DNA of 64,000 bases. Origin: Protopterus annectens (taxonomy: Eukaryota > Chordata > Ceratodontiformes > Protopteridae). The stretch spans positions 1,610,301,728-1,610,365,727 of the forward strand of contig NC_056725.1 of assembly GCF_019279795.1 (NCBI RefSeq). The letters are read 5' to 3'. Below, piece by piece: positions 34,500 through 45,976 of the stretch. Under the pieces are notes generated by a model. That model was given only the letters and a program-made list of their open reading frames with translations, did not search any database and was not told the DNA's origin. The number at the start of each line of letters is the position of its first letter. The stretch's first letter is position 1. A program made the position numbers and the translations under genes.

Positions 34500-35303
34500 T
34501 TATATTTTCAATTTTCATTTCCTATTTTGACTCTTTTTCCTATCAAATCCTATCAAATTATTTTTATTTCTTACTGTACACCAGTTAGCTTTTTCCTCAC
34601 TTGTCTCCTCTGTTTCTTTGTCCTTGTTACTTTCTTCAACTTCATGTACAACCTCTTTATCAGTCACATAGTTTTGTACATTTTCTTGTATAACACATTC
34701 TTCTGTCTCTTTATCCTGTTTAACTTCATTTTCATTCTCATTTTCTTGCAGATTCATTTCACATTCTAGCCATGAATGACCAGTATTGCCACATTTTTTA
34801 CACTTTAAATCACACTTTTCTTCATTATGTCCAATTGTACCACATGCATAACATCTTTTTTATCACATTCATTAAATAAATGATCATTTCTTTTTATAAA
34901 AATAACAAGTCTTTGGTTGACCCCTGTATTTCACAAAACCCATATTACCATAAACATTAATAATACTAGGTACATGCATAACATTATCATTTTCCAATTT
35001 CTGTATTACTCCACATTGCCATCGCCCAGTCCATAGTCCTCGTTCATCATATATGTTTGCAGTGTCCATTACTTCTCTACACATGGTTAACAGATATTCT
35101 TTCTGTGCTCTTACCTCTTTTGCTTTGACACCCAGAGGTGCTAGGACAGAGTCCCAAACCTCATACCTGTCCAAACTTTCTTCTTTTTTACTGCTCACAT
35201 ATACTGTATATTTCTTCTTTGTTTCTTTTATTTCTTCTTTCTTCGTTGTTCCTTCTCCAACAGTTTGTGCATAAGGTTTTATCTCAGGAACTTTCTCTGG
35301 CAC
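34500..35303 (-). pseudogene. L1/Tx1-like ORF1 with two CCHC zinc knuckles
   Basis: The frame 35303-34884 encodes VPEIKPYAQTVGEG, a Lys/Glu-rich stretch and a globular part (YEVWDSVLAPLGVKAKEVRA, RWQCGVIQKLENDNVM). After a frame break near 34880 two zinc knuckles follow: CYACGTIGHNEEKC (about 34850-34810) and CKKCGNTGHSWLEC (about 34803-34763), both with CX2CX4HX4C spacing. An acidic tail (34757-34515) follows. Probably an RNA-binding chaperone ORF1. Its upstream part is cut off by CR1 at 35308 and resumes at 38110. Confidence 0.78.
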
Positions 35304-35407
35304 ATTCTCATAGGTTCATAGGTTCATAGGTTGGTACTAGGCTATCAGCCCTAGGGCCTATACAAGCCTAGCCATAACAATTCCCTGGCTATTTCTTCCC
35401 ACATTAT

Positions 35408-36172
35408 TTACTTTCCTGGACCCCTGTCTAGCAGGGCGACTGACGTGATCCCTGGGGTGAATTTCCTTTCACCCATCCAGTTGTCAAGGTTCCTCTTGAA
35501 GAGGTCCAAAGAGGCACTCTGCTTGACATGTATGGGCAATCTATTCCAGAGTCTGGGGAGTCTCTGCGTCAGGAACCTATCCCTCCAGCATGTTTTGTTT
35601 ATTGTGATGACAAGGTTTAGATCCCTGGAGCGTGTAGCTCTGAGGGATTGGGATTTCTTTAAGTGTAGCATGTCCAACAGCTCTGGGTTTGACATGGCCT
35701 TGTATGTTAAGCAGAGATCGCCTTTGAGTAGACGATATGCGACAGAGTATAGCTGGAGTTTTTTAACGCGGTCAGTGTAGGGCATCTGCTTTAGGCCTGT
35801 GATTCTTTTAGTGAGGTATTTCTGAGGCCTTTCCAGTTGTTGCAGATGTCTTGAGAGGTACATACCAAATGGGGCGTCGTATTCTATAATGGGTCTAATG
35901 AGGGATGAGTACAGTGGGACAATGACCTCCTTCTTTCTGGATGAAAAGCCCTTCGTGATGAGGTGTGCCACATAGAAGGATTTCCTGACTGTTGTGGCGA
36001 TGTGGTTATCGAAGGTGAGACCACTGTCCACCTGTGTCCCTAAGTCTCTTATCACACTTTCTGTGTTTAGTGTACTGCCACCTATATGGTAATTCATGGA
36101 TACATGTTTTTTCCCAAAGGGATAACAATACATTTCTTGGCATTGAGCTTGAGCCCATGGCTCTGGCACCAA
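35408..36172 (-). pseudogene. CR1 copy A, RT thumb and C-terminal domain
   Basis: The 254-residue frame carries IRDLGTQVDSGLTFDNHI (thumb, about 41-58), ITKGFSSRKKEVIVPLYSSLIRPIIEY and QQLERPQKYLTKRITGLK. It then has the C-terminal NRLPIHVKQSASLDLFKRNLDNWMG, the equivalent of the NNLPLHISSL end of the L2-type LINE. It ends LDRGPGK. The first about 30 residues are out of frame with the RT (frameshift near 36130). Confidence 0.88.
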
Positions 36173-37089
36173 GCATCTGTTTCTGTAAGGCCCTTTTGTA
36201 GAGTATCCACATCATTTGGGGATTCAATAATGGCTCCCAGTTTGCAGTCATCTGCAAACTTTGTTAGCCAGAGTCCCTTAGTGTTGACCTGTACTTCAGA
36301 GAAGTAGATGCCAAGCAAGAGCGGCCCCAGGACTGAACCCTGAGGTACTCCACTTGTCACTTGTCTGGAGCTGGATTTGGAGTCGGCTACTTTTACAGTG
36401 TGGGTTCTATCAGTAAGCCATTTAGCAACCCATTGGGTGACATAGGGATTAATGCCCAACTTAGTAAGTTTATCTATGATTCCAGAGTGGGGGATGGTGT
36501 CAAAGGCCTTGGCAAGGTCTAGATAGGCTATGTGAACCACCTTACCCTTGTCCATGGCTCTGGAGACTGATTCAAAGAAGTCAATCCGGTTCAGGAGACA
36601 AGATTGGTCCTTCACAAACCCAAACTGGGTGGGGTCCAGTGTTTGAAGGTTGCCAATGTCTTTGTTTATAAGTTCCATGATAATATGCTCCATGGCCTTG
36701 CAGATAAGGCTTGTCAGACTGATGGGATGGTAGTTTCCGGGATCCAAGGTGGATCCCCCCTTGTGGATTGGGATAACTGTAGCTCTGCGCCACTCAGTGG
36801 GCACGAAACCTGAGGTGAGGCTATGATTAAACATGACACTTAGGTGAGGTGCCAGTTCATATTGTAGTTCATGTAGTACACAGCCCGGGATGTCATCTGG
36901 TCCCATGGATGCTGTATTCTTGGCTTTAGAGAGTGCATTTTGTACCTGTGTGGCCGTTATTAATGGAATTTGGCAATCTTCCGGTATTGAGATGGGCCAT
37001 TTCGGGGGTGAGAGGGGGGGTGAAGTTGGCACTGAATCGATTTGCCAGGATATTGGCAATATCCTTTGGATCAGTATATTTAATGCCAT
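36094..37089 (-). pseudogene. CR1 copy A, reverse transcriptase
   Basis: The 331-residue frame is an almost complete RT: MGPDDIPGCVLHEL (about 62), VIPIHKGGSTLDPGNYHPIS (fingers), FGFVKDQSCLLNRIDFF, motif A AYLDLAKAFDTIPHSGI (about 194), motif B TSGVPQGSVLGPLLL (about 252), motif C LTKFADDCKLG (about 279), and LNAKKCIVIPLGK. The catalytic Asp residues are intact. The listed Met is within the out-of-frame stretch upstream of the frameshift near 37010. Confidence 0.9.
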
Positions 37090-37735
37090 TCTGTTTTAGC
37101 TCAGAGCAGATCTGAGCATTGCCATTTAGATTCTTGACATAGTTATAGAATGCTTTGTGGTTGTCTTTGGAATCTTTGGCAATTTTATTTTCGTAACTAG
37201 CTTTGGAGGATTTTATGAGGCATCTCAGTTTCTTACTGAGGCTAGTAAGGGAGTTTTTTGCATCCTGGGATTTTCCTCTTTTCTGCAAAAGTTTCTTCCT
37301 TTTGTTGTAAAGTTTGTTTATGGCAGGGGACCACCAGATTAGCTTCCTTTTTTTGGATGAGAGCATTTTGGTTCTATTTGGGATGGCACGATTCATGCAT
37401 GAGTGGATGTGCTCGTACAGTGCCTTAGTGTAGGATTCAGCAGTTGAACTTTCAGTTCCCGTCTGCATGGGTGTTATGAAGTTTATCACTTCTGACTTGA
37501 GTAGCATGAAGTTGGCTTTGGAGAAGTTTTTTATGGTGATTTCTTTACTGGTGGGGAGGGGTGGGATGTGGATGTTAAGGGTGATTAGCTTATGGTCATA
37601 CCTGACTAACGAGGGGGTGACCATAGGTATGGAGCATTGATTTCCCATGTTGGTAATGACCAGGTCTAGGATATTGGAGCCCCTGGTGGGACTATGGATT
37701 AGTTGATCCAGGGCATTGGAATTTATGAATTCCAA
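36926..37735 (-). pseudogene. CR1 copy A, endonuclease C-terminus and linker
   Basis: NALDQLIHSPTRGSNILDLVITN and VRYDHKLITLNI (catalytic Asp-His) belong to the APE-type endonuclease. A Lys-rich linker follows (LYNKRKKLLQKRGKSQDA, LIKSSKASYENKIAKDSKD). The last about 25 residues are a frameshift product. Confidence 0.85.
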
Positions 37736-37741
37736 GAACCG

Positions 37742-38059
37742 TTACGCAAAGGTGTTGGGACATGAGTAGTTTTCCCAGTTAATGGCAGGGTAGTTAAAAT
37801 CACCCAGTATTAGGGTGTTTGGTTCTATCTTAATATTTTCCAGTATGTTTAGAAAGGTGTAGTGAAAATCTTGGGGTATGGTGGGGGATCTGTAGCAAGC
37901 TACAATTTGGATTGCAGTCTTACCTAGTGTTAGTTGCACTTGGAGAATTTCAGACACATTGTGATGGCCAACTAGCCTGGTGGTGTGAATATCCTTGGTG
38001 AATATTGACACTCCTTCACCTCTTTTTTCTTCTATTTTTTTTCCATGATGTTGTTCCAT
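37742..38059 (-). pseudogene. CR1 copy A, endonuclease middle part
   Basis: The 105-residue frame carries KRGEGVSIFTKDI and NTLILGDFNYPAINWENY (GDFN). It is in frame with the next piece across a stop at about 37740. The first about 15 residues may belong to the host LINE junction. Confidence 0.82.
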
Positions 38060-38060
38060 G

Positions 38061-38410
38061 AAATTACTGCTCCATTTTCTGGCTCACTTTAGTTTACCAT
38101 TTCTTCCAAATAATCACCCCCCCCCCACCCAATTGGAGGGTTGTAACTATTCATTTTTTCAGAGGTAACTATCTTTCCTTCAAACAATCTCCTCTAAAAG
38201 TTTTCCTCTGAATCCTCTGTTTCAGCTACCATCTCTTTTCTTCTAATATCACTGCTTTATCTGCATCCACATCATCAGAAATAATTTATGATAGTGATTC
38301 TACCATTTCAACTACGTTTTCATCAAGTTTCACTCCAGTTTCAGTAAAAGCTGAATCAGCATTTTTCTCACTGTTCCTCCTTACTGCCTCTGTGCCTAGA
38401 CAGGAAATAG
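38061..38410 (-). pseudogene. L1/Tx1-like ORF1 N-terminal remnant
   Basis: Minus-strand translation from about 38395 reads AVRRNSEKNADSAFTETG and VKLDENVVEMVESLS, then DDVDADKAVILEEKR. This is acidic, coding-like sequence with only single interrupting stops, followed by a C/G run at 38119-38128. It continues the ORF1 cut at 35303 by the CR1 insertion. Confidence 0.55.
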
Positions 38411-38583
38411 GACATCAAAATGTGTAGCAAACATACTCTTCCCCTGACTACCAACAGAAGGGGAAATTCCCTGATGCTCTTGCCAAATTCCTGTAGTAGC
38501 TTAAATACCACCTCGGGTCTCCCTGAAAAGAGGCTACTAACCTAATGGAACTAACTTAGTCAACAAAGGATAAATAAATGATA
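38411..38583 (+). repeat. SINE-A copy 2, tail
   Basis: AGAAGGGGAAATTCCCTGAT, CTTGCCAAATTCC, TTAAATACCACCTCGGG, CTGAAAAGAGGCTACTAACC, GGAACTAACTTAGTCAACAAA and GATAAATAAATGA match 4195-4350. This completes the SINE whose head is at 30915-31150. Confidence 0.75.
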
Positions 38584-39105
38584 ACAGACTCTTTAAATCT
38601 GTCAACATTTTTACTTCTGTTTGTATTTTTTATTCAGCAGTCTTATAACCAGTCTTTAGTGTCATCTGCAGCAAAGATACACTGTTGTTTCCATATGTCA
38701 TACAAGGTCACATTAAAAAACATGGCGTACAATAATATCCTTTCCTTTCACCTTTCAATAACAAGTTGCAAGCCTTCTTTCTTCAGTTTGCCATGCCATT
38801 TCTATTACCCTTCATACTCAGTAATCCAGTTTCACTAGGGAATAACAGTAAAAGTATTTTTAGCACAGTGCTCTGTACATTAAACATATTATTATTATTA
38901 TTATTATTATTACTATTATTATTGTTATTATTTTATCATTACTTTATTCCTTTGTTATTCAGATAAGGCTAAGCATAAAATGCACTTTGCAATGACCAAG
39001 GAGCAGTGACCACTATGTGACTTGTTCAAAGCCACAATATTTTGCAGACTGAGACTGAAGGAATCATATCTAAGGCTAAAAATAAAGCTTGGAAAGCTGC
39101 AAACG
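38584..39105. other. Stretch with (ATT)n
   Basis: An (ATT)n tract lies at 38889-38935. Otherwise nothing is recognised. Confidence 0.45.
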
Positions 39106-39340
39106 ACAAACTAAGAAAATTAGCACTGGAGGCAGTCAAAAGCACAAAAACAACTGACTAATACAAAAATTTAATGAGTTGAAGCACTTTTCGTTTGCTT
39201 CCTTTAGCAAACTTCCTGTTTGTTCTGAGGAAGTCTGCTAAAGGAAGCAAACGAAAAGCACTTCAACTCATTACATTTTTGTAATTAGTCAGTTGTTTTC
39301 GTGCTTTTGACTGCCTCCAGTGCCTATTTTCTTAGTTTGT
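39106..39340. repeat. Foldback element, near-perfect 111/112-bp arms
   Basis: Left arm 39106-39216 and right arm 39229-39340 are reverse complements with only a few mismatches and a 12-nt loop (39217-39228). Shared blocks include ACAAACTAAGAAAAT, GGAGGCAGTCAAAAGCAC and CAACTGACTAAT. GAGTTGAAGCACTTTTCGTT and GCTTCCTTTAGCA are also shared. Confidence 0.92.
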
Positions 39341-40426
39341 AAAAATCAAGCTTGTTAGCAGCTCATAAATGTGCCCCTTTGAACAAATCCATTATCAAGA
39401 TGCACACAGTTAGAAATATGATATTGGGCAATTTACATATACATTTCAGGTGCAGATTAGCAAGCAGTAATCCTTTAAACAAAATAACAAAATAAGAATT
39501 TTAGATACAGTTTAACAAATGTGTAATAATTTAGTTTGCAGAATAAAATGCATGTACTACAGATTATCAGTAATGCTTACATATGTATGTTTTATTGACC
39601 AGCACATGCACAAAATAATAATAAAATAATAAAAGCAGCTAAACAAATGATGAGGACAGGCCTTGAGAAACTCCTGATGCCAAATAATCAGTGTGGAACC
39701 ATGAAAATATTCAAGAACGATACTTAACAGTGCAACCTTGAGAATAAATCATGTTACTGAATGACTCTTTACTGAAATGCAATATACAGAACAAAAGTCA
39801 TGGTAAGAACATTGCAGTGGATTTTGTATTCCACCTTTGAAAATTTGTTTCATCTCATTATTTGATTTTGCATTTCATAAAATATGAGGCGGAGATAGGT
39901 TTGTTCTCCCACCATCCATTGCATTTGTCTTTTGAATTTTATGCAATGTTTTTTTTTTTTCAGAAAATGCAAGATTCCTCTCTTTAATAGCTATTCTTAA
40001 AGTTATATCTAGATGTCAGAAAAATCCTTTTAATTCAGATTAAACCAGAATTAATGCACATGAAAATGAGAATTTTACATTGAATGGGTTTTTTGAAAAC
40101 TTTCAGATTAATCTGCACAAATTCCACAGGAAGGTTTGAAACTCTTAGCGATATATTATATTTCTCCTTAATACAGACCATGTTCTCCTTTCACGATATA
40201 GTAGTTTTGCTGAAACAGAGCAATGTTGAAACCAATATCCTGCCTGAATTCATTTTGATTGCAAACTGATACATTTTTTTCTCAGAGGTAACACATTAAG
40301 GGTAACTACAACCAGCATATAATGGCCATCGTTTATCTATATATGCACTTATGCATATACAAGTATATTCATATACCAATGCATACATGTACATACGTAC
40401 ATACACTTGTACACACACACACATGT
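39341..40426. other. Stretch without recognised feature
   Basis: No coding or repeat motif is seen. Confidence 0.45.
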
Positions 40427-41309
<883 letters not shown>

Positions 41310-41695
41310 TATGCAATTTGTTCCTTCATTTTCCCCTTTTCTTTAAATTAATTTTGCAATATTCAGTATTTCAATTGCAGGTGGTTTAGATTTTGATTTT
41401 TGTTTTTAAGCAATTGCTTTTTATAGCAGCCAGTAGCATTTAACTATGCAAGGCCTTAGTAACGTGAAGCAATTCAGCTTCTATAGCCTATATAATAATT
41501 TCTATGCAATTTGCTCCTTCCCTTTTCCCCACTTCTTTCATCCCTTTTACAATATTCTATATTTCATTTACATTTACATTTGGTTTTGATTTTGATTTCT
41601 GTTCTCTAGTAATTACACTTTAGCAGTCAATAGCATTAAACTTTGTAAGACCTTAGTGTGCTTAGGCAATTCCAATCCTATACTGCAGCTCAAAA
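41310..41695. repeat. Two-unit tandem duplication, 193 bp
   Basis: TATGCAATTTG starts at 41310 and again at 41503. TTTTGATTT..GTT.T, CAGTCAATAGCATT/CAGCCAGTAGCATT and CCTTAGT recur in order. The units are clearly diverged. Confidence 0.75.
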
Positions 41696-42014
41696 AATAA
41701 TTTCCTACGTTATAACCATTTCCTACCCCATTCCTGACTTACTACTCCATAAGACTTTTTAAAATCTGTTAGCTCTTTATAGTCTCAAAAAATATGATGT
41801 TCCAAATTACCTGTCTATTTCCCATCATATCTCCAGCATTTACTATCTGTCCAAGTAAAGTTCCTCTGAAGTCTGCTTTGGAATAGAAATATACTTAAGG
41901 AGAGAATTCCATGCAGAAATCCTAAACCTTCTGGAGTAGACTCTTTGAAACCTCATACAAATTCTTGCAAAGAGCTAATTGCACTTTTATAGACTTAATT
42001 CTCTTATTACTTTA

Positions 42015-42341
42015 CAGTAGAGTCGATTATCTGAAACGTCAATTATCTGAACCACACTTCCAAAGTTTTCCTGTAAGAAAAATCATAAAGTCTGAATATG
42101 TAAAGATTATACGTATTCACTTGAGCATATTTTTTGAGCTTGTAGCCAGTTCATGTGTGAAAAATATTCTTTATTGTCCACTGGAATCACTGAATGGTTG
42201 AAAAGTTTATTCCTGCATGCAGAAAAAAACATGATTTTAGACATTTTTTATCTGGCTCAATTATATGTTTGATTATCCGAACAGTTTGATTATGCAATCT
42301 ACCCTTGGCTCCAATTAGTTAGGATAATCGACTCTCTACTG
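42015..42341. mobile_element. pogo/Tigger-like MITE
   Basis: It begins CAGTAGAGTCGATTATC and ends with the complement (GATAATCGACTCTCTACTG). It is flanked by TA on both sides (42013-42014 and 42342-42343), the TSD of Tc1/mariner/pogo elements. 327 bp with no transposase frame. Sub-terminal AATTATCTGAACC and GATTATCCGAAC are also inverted-repeat-like. Confidence 0.85.
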
Positions 42342-42502
42342 TACTGCAGGAAAGATTAAGCCAATCATTAAGCCCTTAAGCAAAGAATAGAAATGTGAAC
42401 CTAACTTGAAGCAAAGAAATAAAGCTCCTGTAACTTCAGAACAATCATATCTTAGCTGCTTTTTTTAATCTACTTTGTTTCTTGTTTTTGAGCATGTCTG
42501 TG

Positions 42503-43509
<1,007 letters not shown>

Positions 43510-45000
43510 AAACTGCATACTAAGACTTTAAACTAAGGAAGCAGGATGGTGAGAGATAGGCAGTGGTAAATAAAACAGTCCCCCACACAGCCTCAAAACA
43601 TATACAAGCAATCAGTTCACCATAGTCCATAGCTTCGCAAACTGTCATCGTTTGCCATACCATTTCACTTTTACCTCCAAATAATGAACCACATGACCCA
43701 CATGTGGAATACATGCAGACAATCTGGACCAAGAGTCATTCAATCCCTGACTTACTTTAGTCACCTCTTCCCTAAAAATATCCCCAATCCCTTTCCTTCC
43801 TTTCCATAGCCTAACATCTATAAAATAAGCCCATTCCACAAATCCTTTCTGGTTCCCGAACATCTTTGTAAACCCACTTTATCTTACCTATCTTAAAGCA
43901 TCTCAGTTAGTCCAGTAGTGCCTGCATCCCCTTAATTATCATATATACCTCTCTGCCTAGAATATCCTTTCCATGTTGTCCTTGGCTTCTAATACAAGAG
44001 CCAGTCTGATACAGGCAGCCCAGCACTTTCCAGAGTCTCATCAAAACTCATCCATTCCCCATCCTTATCTTGCTCCTCTGGGGTCCACAGCCTGGTCACG
44101 TCATCCATCCTCTATTGCTTCACCATTGTAATCACCTCTTCCTCCTTCTAACACAGCATACCTGTTCCACCAGCCATCTCAGATTAAACTCTGATTAACT
44201 TGTGCCCACCTTTTCAAACTGTACCTCAATTTTCTGACTAACCTCATCCAGACATTCTGCCAGGTATTCCCCTACCCACTATATCAGGTTCCACTCCTGT
44301 CTGACTCAATTTCTTAATTACTTTAAAATCAGGCATTTCTCTGCCTTAAAGCTCTGAAGGCACTTAGCCCTGCATACTTTGGCGTATTTATCTAGTCTCA
44401 AATTCTACCCAAGCCACCCTATCCCTTACCAATGGCATACTTGATATCTTGGATTAGTGGAGATGCAGAGCATTCACTGCTCCAAATTCATTCGTATTCC
44501 AGTTCTAGTTGTCCCTTATCTTCCAAAGGAAGCATATAGTCATCAAAAGTAAATAAAGTACCATCCCACTCATACCCATTTCTTAGGTCTAAGAATTCCC
44601 TTCCTCTTTCTTTAATCAAAATGAAGAACATTGCTGTATTTTCCCTCTACCGTTTCTCACTATTCAGCTAGTTCACCATTTATCCCCATTTTCAAACTCA
44701 CATTTTTTATAAAGAGCCCTTAACCCCATAACTAATCAGTGCTCCAAGTCTCCATCATCCATAACTTCAAAGGGCTAATCACAATTCATTGCATCAAATG
44801 CCTTCACTTAGTAAAAGGGAACAACACAGTCCTCCATTTCCTGCTTCATAATAACATACTCCATGTATTCTGAGGTAATCAAGGTACTGCCAAACATATA
44901 ACTTCAAAAATATCTACATTCACCAGCTGCTAAAAACACTGTCAAGTCATGCTAAAAGCTTTAGCAAATATGCACAACAGTTATAGATGGGGGGGGGGGC
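43510..45000 (-). pseudogene. Degraded L1-like LINE, RT and C-terminal part
   Basis: On the minus strand an RT motif A-like AFDAMN and LGLRALYKK-like helix occur near 44790-44700. A motif C-like LFTFDDYMLPLEDKGQLELE lies near 44560. A C-terminal block LWKGRKGIGDIFREEVTKVS with HYLEVKVKWYGKR occupies 43863-43640, resembling the GI.DI...F..L...Y.L....FWRYLQ end of L1-type ORF2. Many stops interrupt it. The clade is uncertain. Confidence 0.5.
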
Positions 45001-45344
45001 AGAAATCTTTCTTACCTTCTAGATCCCTGCTATCAGTTTGTTTCTCAGTTGTAAATGCATTGCACAATAATTCTGGGAGATTTCAACCCCTGAGTCAATG
45101 ATAAAATGAAAATGTTTGGATGTCAACAGGTCCAGCTCTTGTTAAAAATCTAAATAAACACATGCAGTGTAACAGCTGTCCCTCTTTCAAGTAACAGACA
45201 GCTGCCACTACCTCTGGAATGCTAGCTTCATTCCCTGACTTGTTACTATCCCCTTTTTCCAGTATTACACCTTTCTAGCACTAAATGCCATTTACAAGTA
45301 CCACTGTTCCCTTTTTGTTATCAAACAAGTCATGATAATAGCTT

Positions 45345-45886
45345 CATATGTTCCTAGCTGTATACTAGACTAATGGTCATTAGGACCCTTAGAAGCCTAG
45401 CCATGCAACCCATATTTGACCCACAAATTTGTTTTATATAGAGGGTGATTTATGAGTGCCTCTGTCTATCATAGACACAGGTGCCAGACCATGAGTGAAT
45501 TTCTGATTATCCATCCATTGGTCCAAATTGCACTTAAATAGGGATAGGGAGGAACTGTGCTTCACATGGATAGGGACCCTGCTCCAGAGAATGGGAATTC
45601 CCTGAGAAACATCCCTATCTTTCAAACATATCCTATTTATGTCGCAAGCAAAATGTATGTGTTTTAATTTAGTAGTGCTGATACTGTTGGTTTTGCATAT
45701 GTGCAAAAGGTTCATCAAAGAAGTGTCCAGGGATGCCCTATATGCCAGGCAAAGATCACGAACTCTGTTTGATACAAGTAAAGAGACAGAGGTTTGAAGT
45801 GATCAGTGTAGGACATTATGTTTACTCCCTGTATTACTTTTGTACAGAATCTTTGTGTACATTCCAGTTGCCACATGTATCAGTAT
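45345..45886 (-). mobile_element. CR1 3'-end fragment with C-terminal coding remnant
   Basis: The frame 45718-45434 (minus) matches the CR1 C-terminus: NRICLKDRDVSQGIPILWSR, VPIHVKHSSSLSLFKCNLDQ and KFTHGLAPVSMIDRG. It is followed by a decayed octamer end near 45350. Upstream (to about 45886) non-coding homology to the 35740-35870 region of CR1 copy A continues. Confidence 0.8.
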
Positions 45887-45976
45887 GTACCTGCCAGACA
45901 CATGCAGCAACTGAGTCATCCACAAAGGTCCCTTACAAACAGAATACAGGGAGTAAACATAATGTGTTACAGTGAT
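45802..45976. repeat. Snap-back palindrome made of CR1 sequence
   Basis: Left arm about 45802-45884 and right arm about 45890-45976 are inverted copies. ACATTATGTTTACTCCCTG is perfect and further pairing continues to the centre. The left arm is CR1 sequence (minus orientation), so the right arm is an inverted copy of the same CR1 piece. Confidence 0.82.

Larger units (their letters stand above)
35308..38060 (-). mobile_element. CR1 LINE copy A (5'-truncated), nested in L1/Tx1-like ORF1
   Basis: On the minus strand it starts within the endonuclease (GVSIFTKDI near 38030) and runs through RT to a C-terminal domain and a 3' UTR that ends in repeated octamers: the plus strand shows TCATAGGTTCATAGGTTCATAGG at 35308. 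Short 8-bp terminal repeats are a CR1 trait. Coding is broken by one stop (about 37740) and two frameshifts (about 37010 in a C/G run and about 36130). Confidence 0.9.
31155..38410 (-). mobile_element. L1/Tx1-like LINE inserted in SINE-A and split by CR1
   Basis: On the minus strand, from 38410 down: an acidic ORF1 N-terminus (about 38400-38110), a nested CR1 (38060-35308), the rest of ORF1 with two CCHC zinc knuckles (35303-34500), an endonuclease (about 34446-33780), an RT (about 33060-32378) and a C-terminal zinc domain (31690-31208). Two ORFs with zinc knuckles in ORF1 and a zf-RVT-like C-terminus are typical of the L1/Tx1 group. Very AT-rich and with many stops. A (TA)n tract sits in the endonuclease at 34183-34246. 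Confidence 0.75.

Noticed and set aside
34527..34769. Hydrophobic plus-strand frame of 80 residues resembling a membrane protein
   Set aside because: It is the antisense of the acidic tail of the L1/Tx1-like ORF1.
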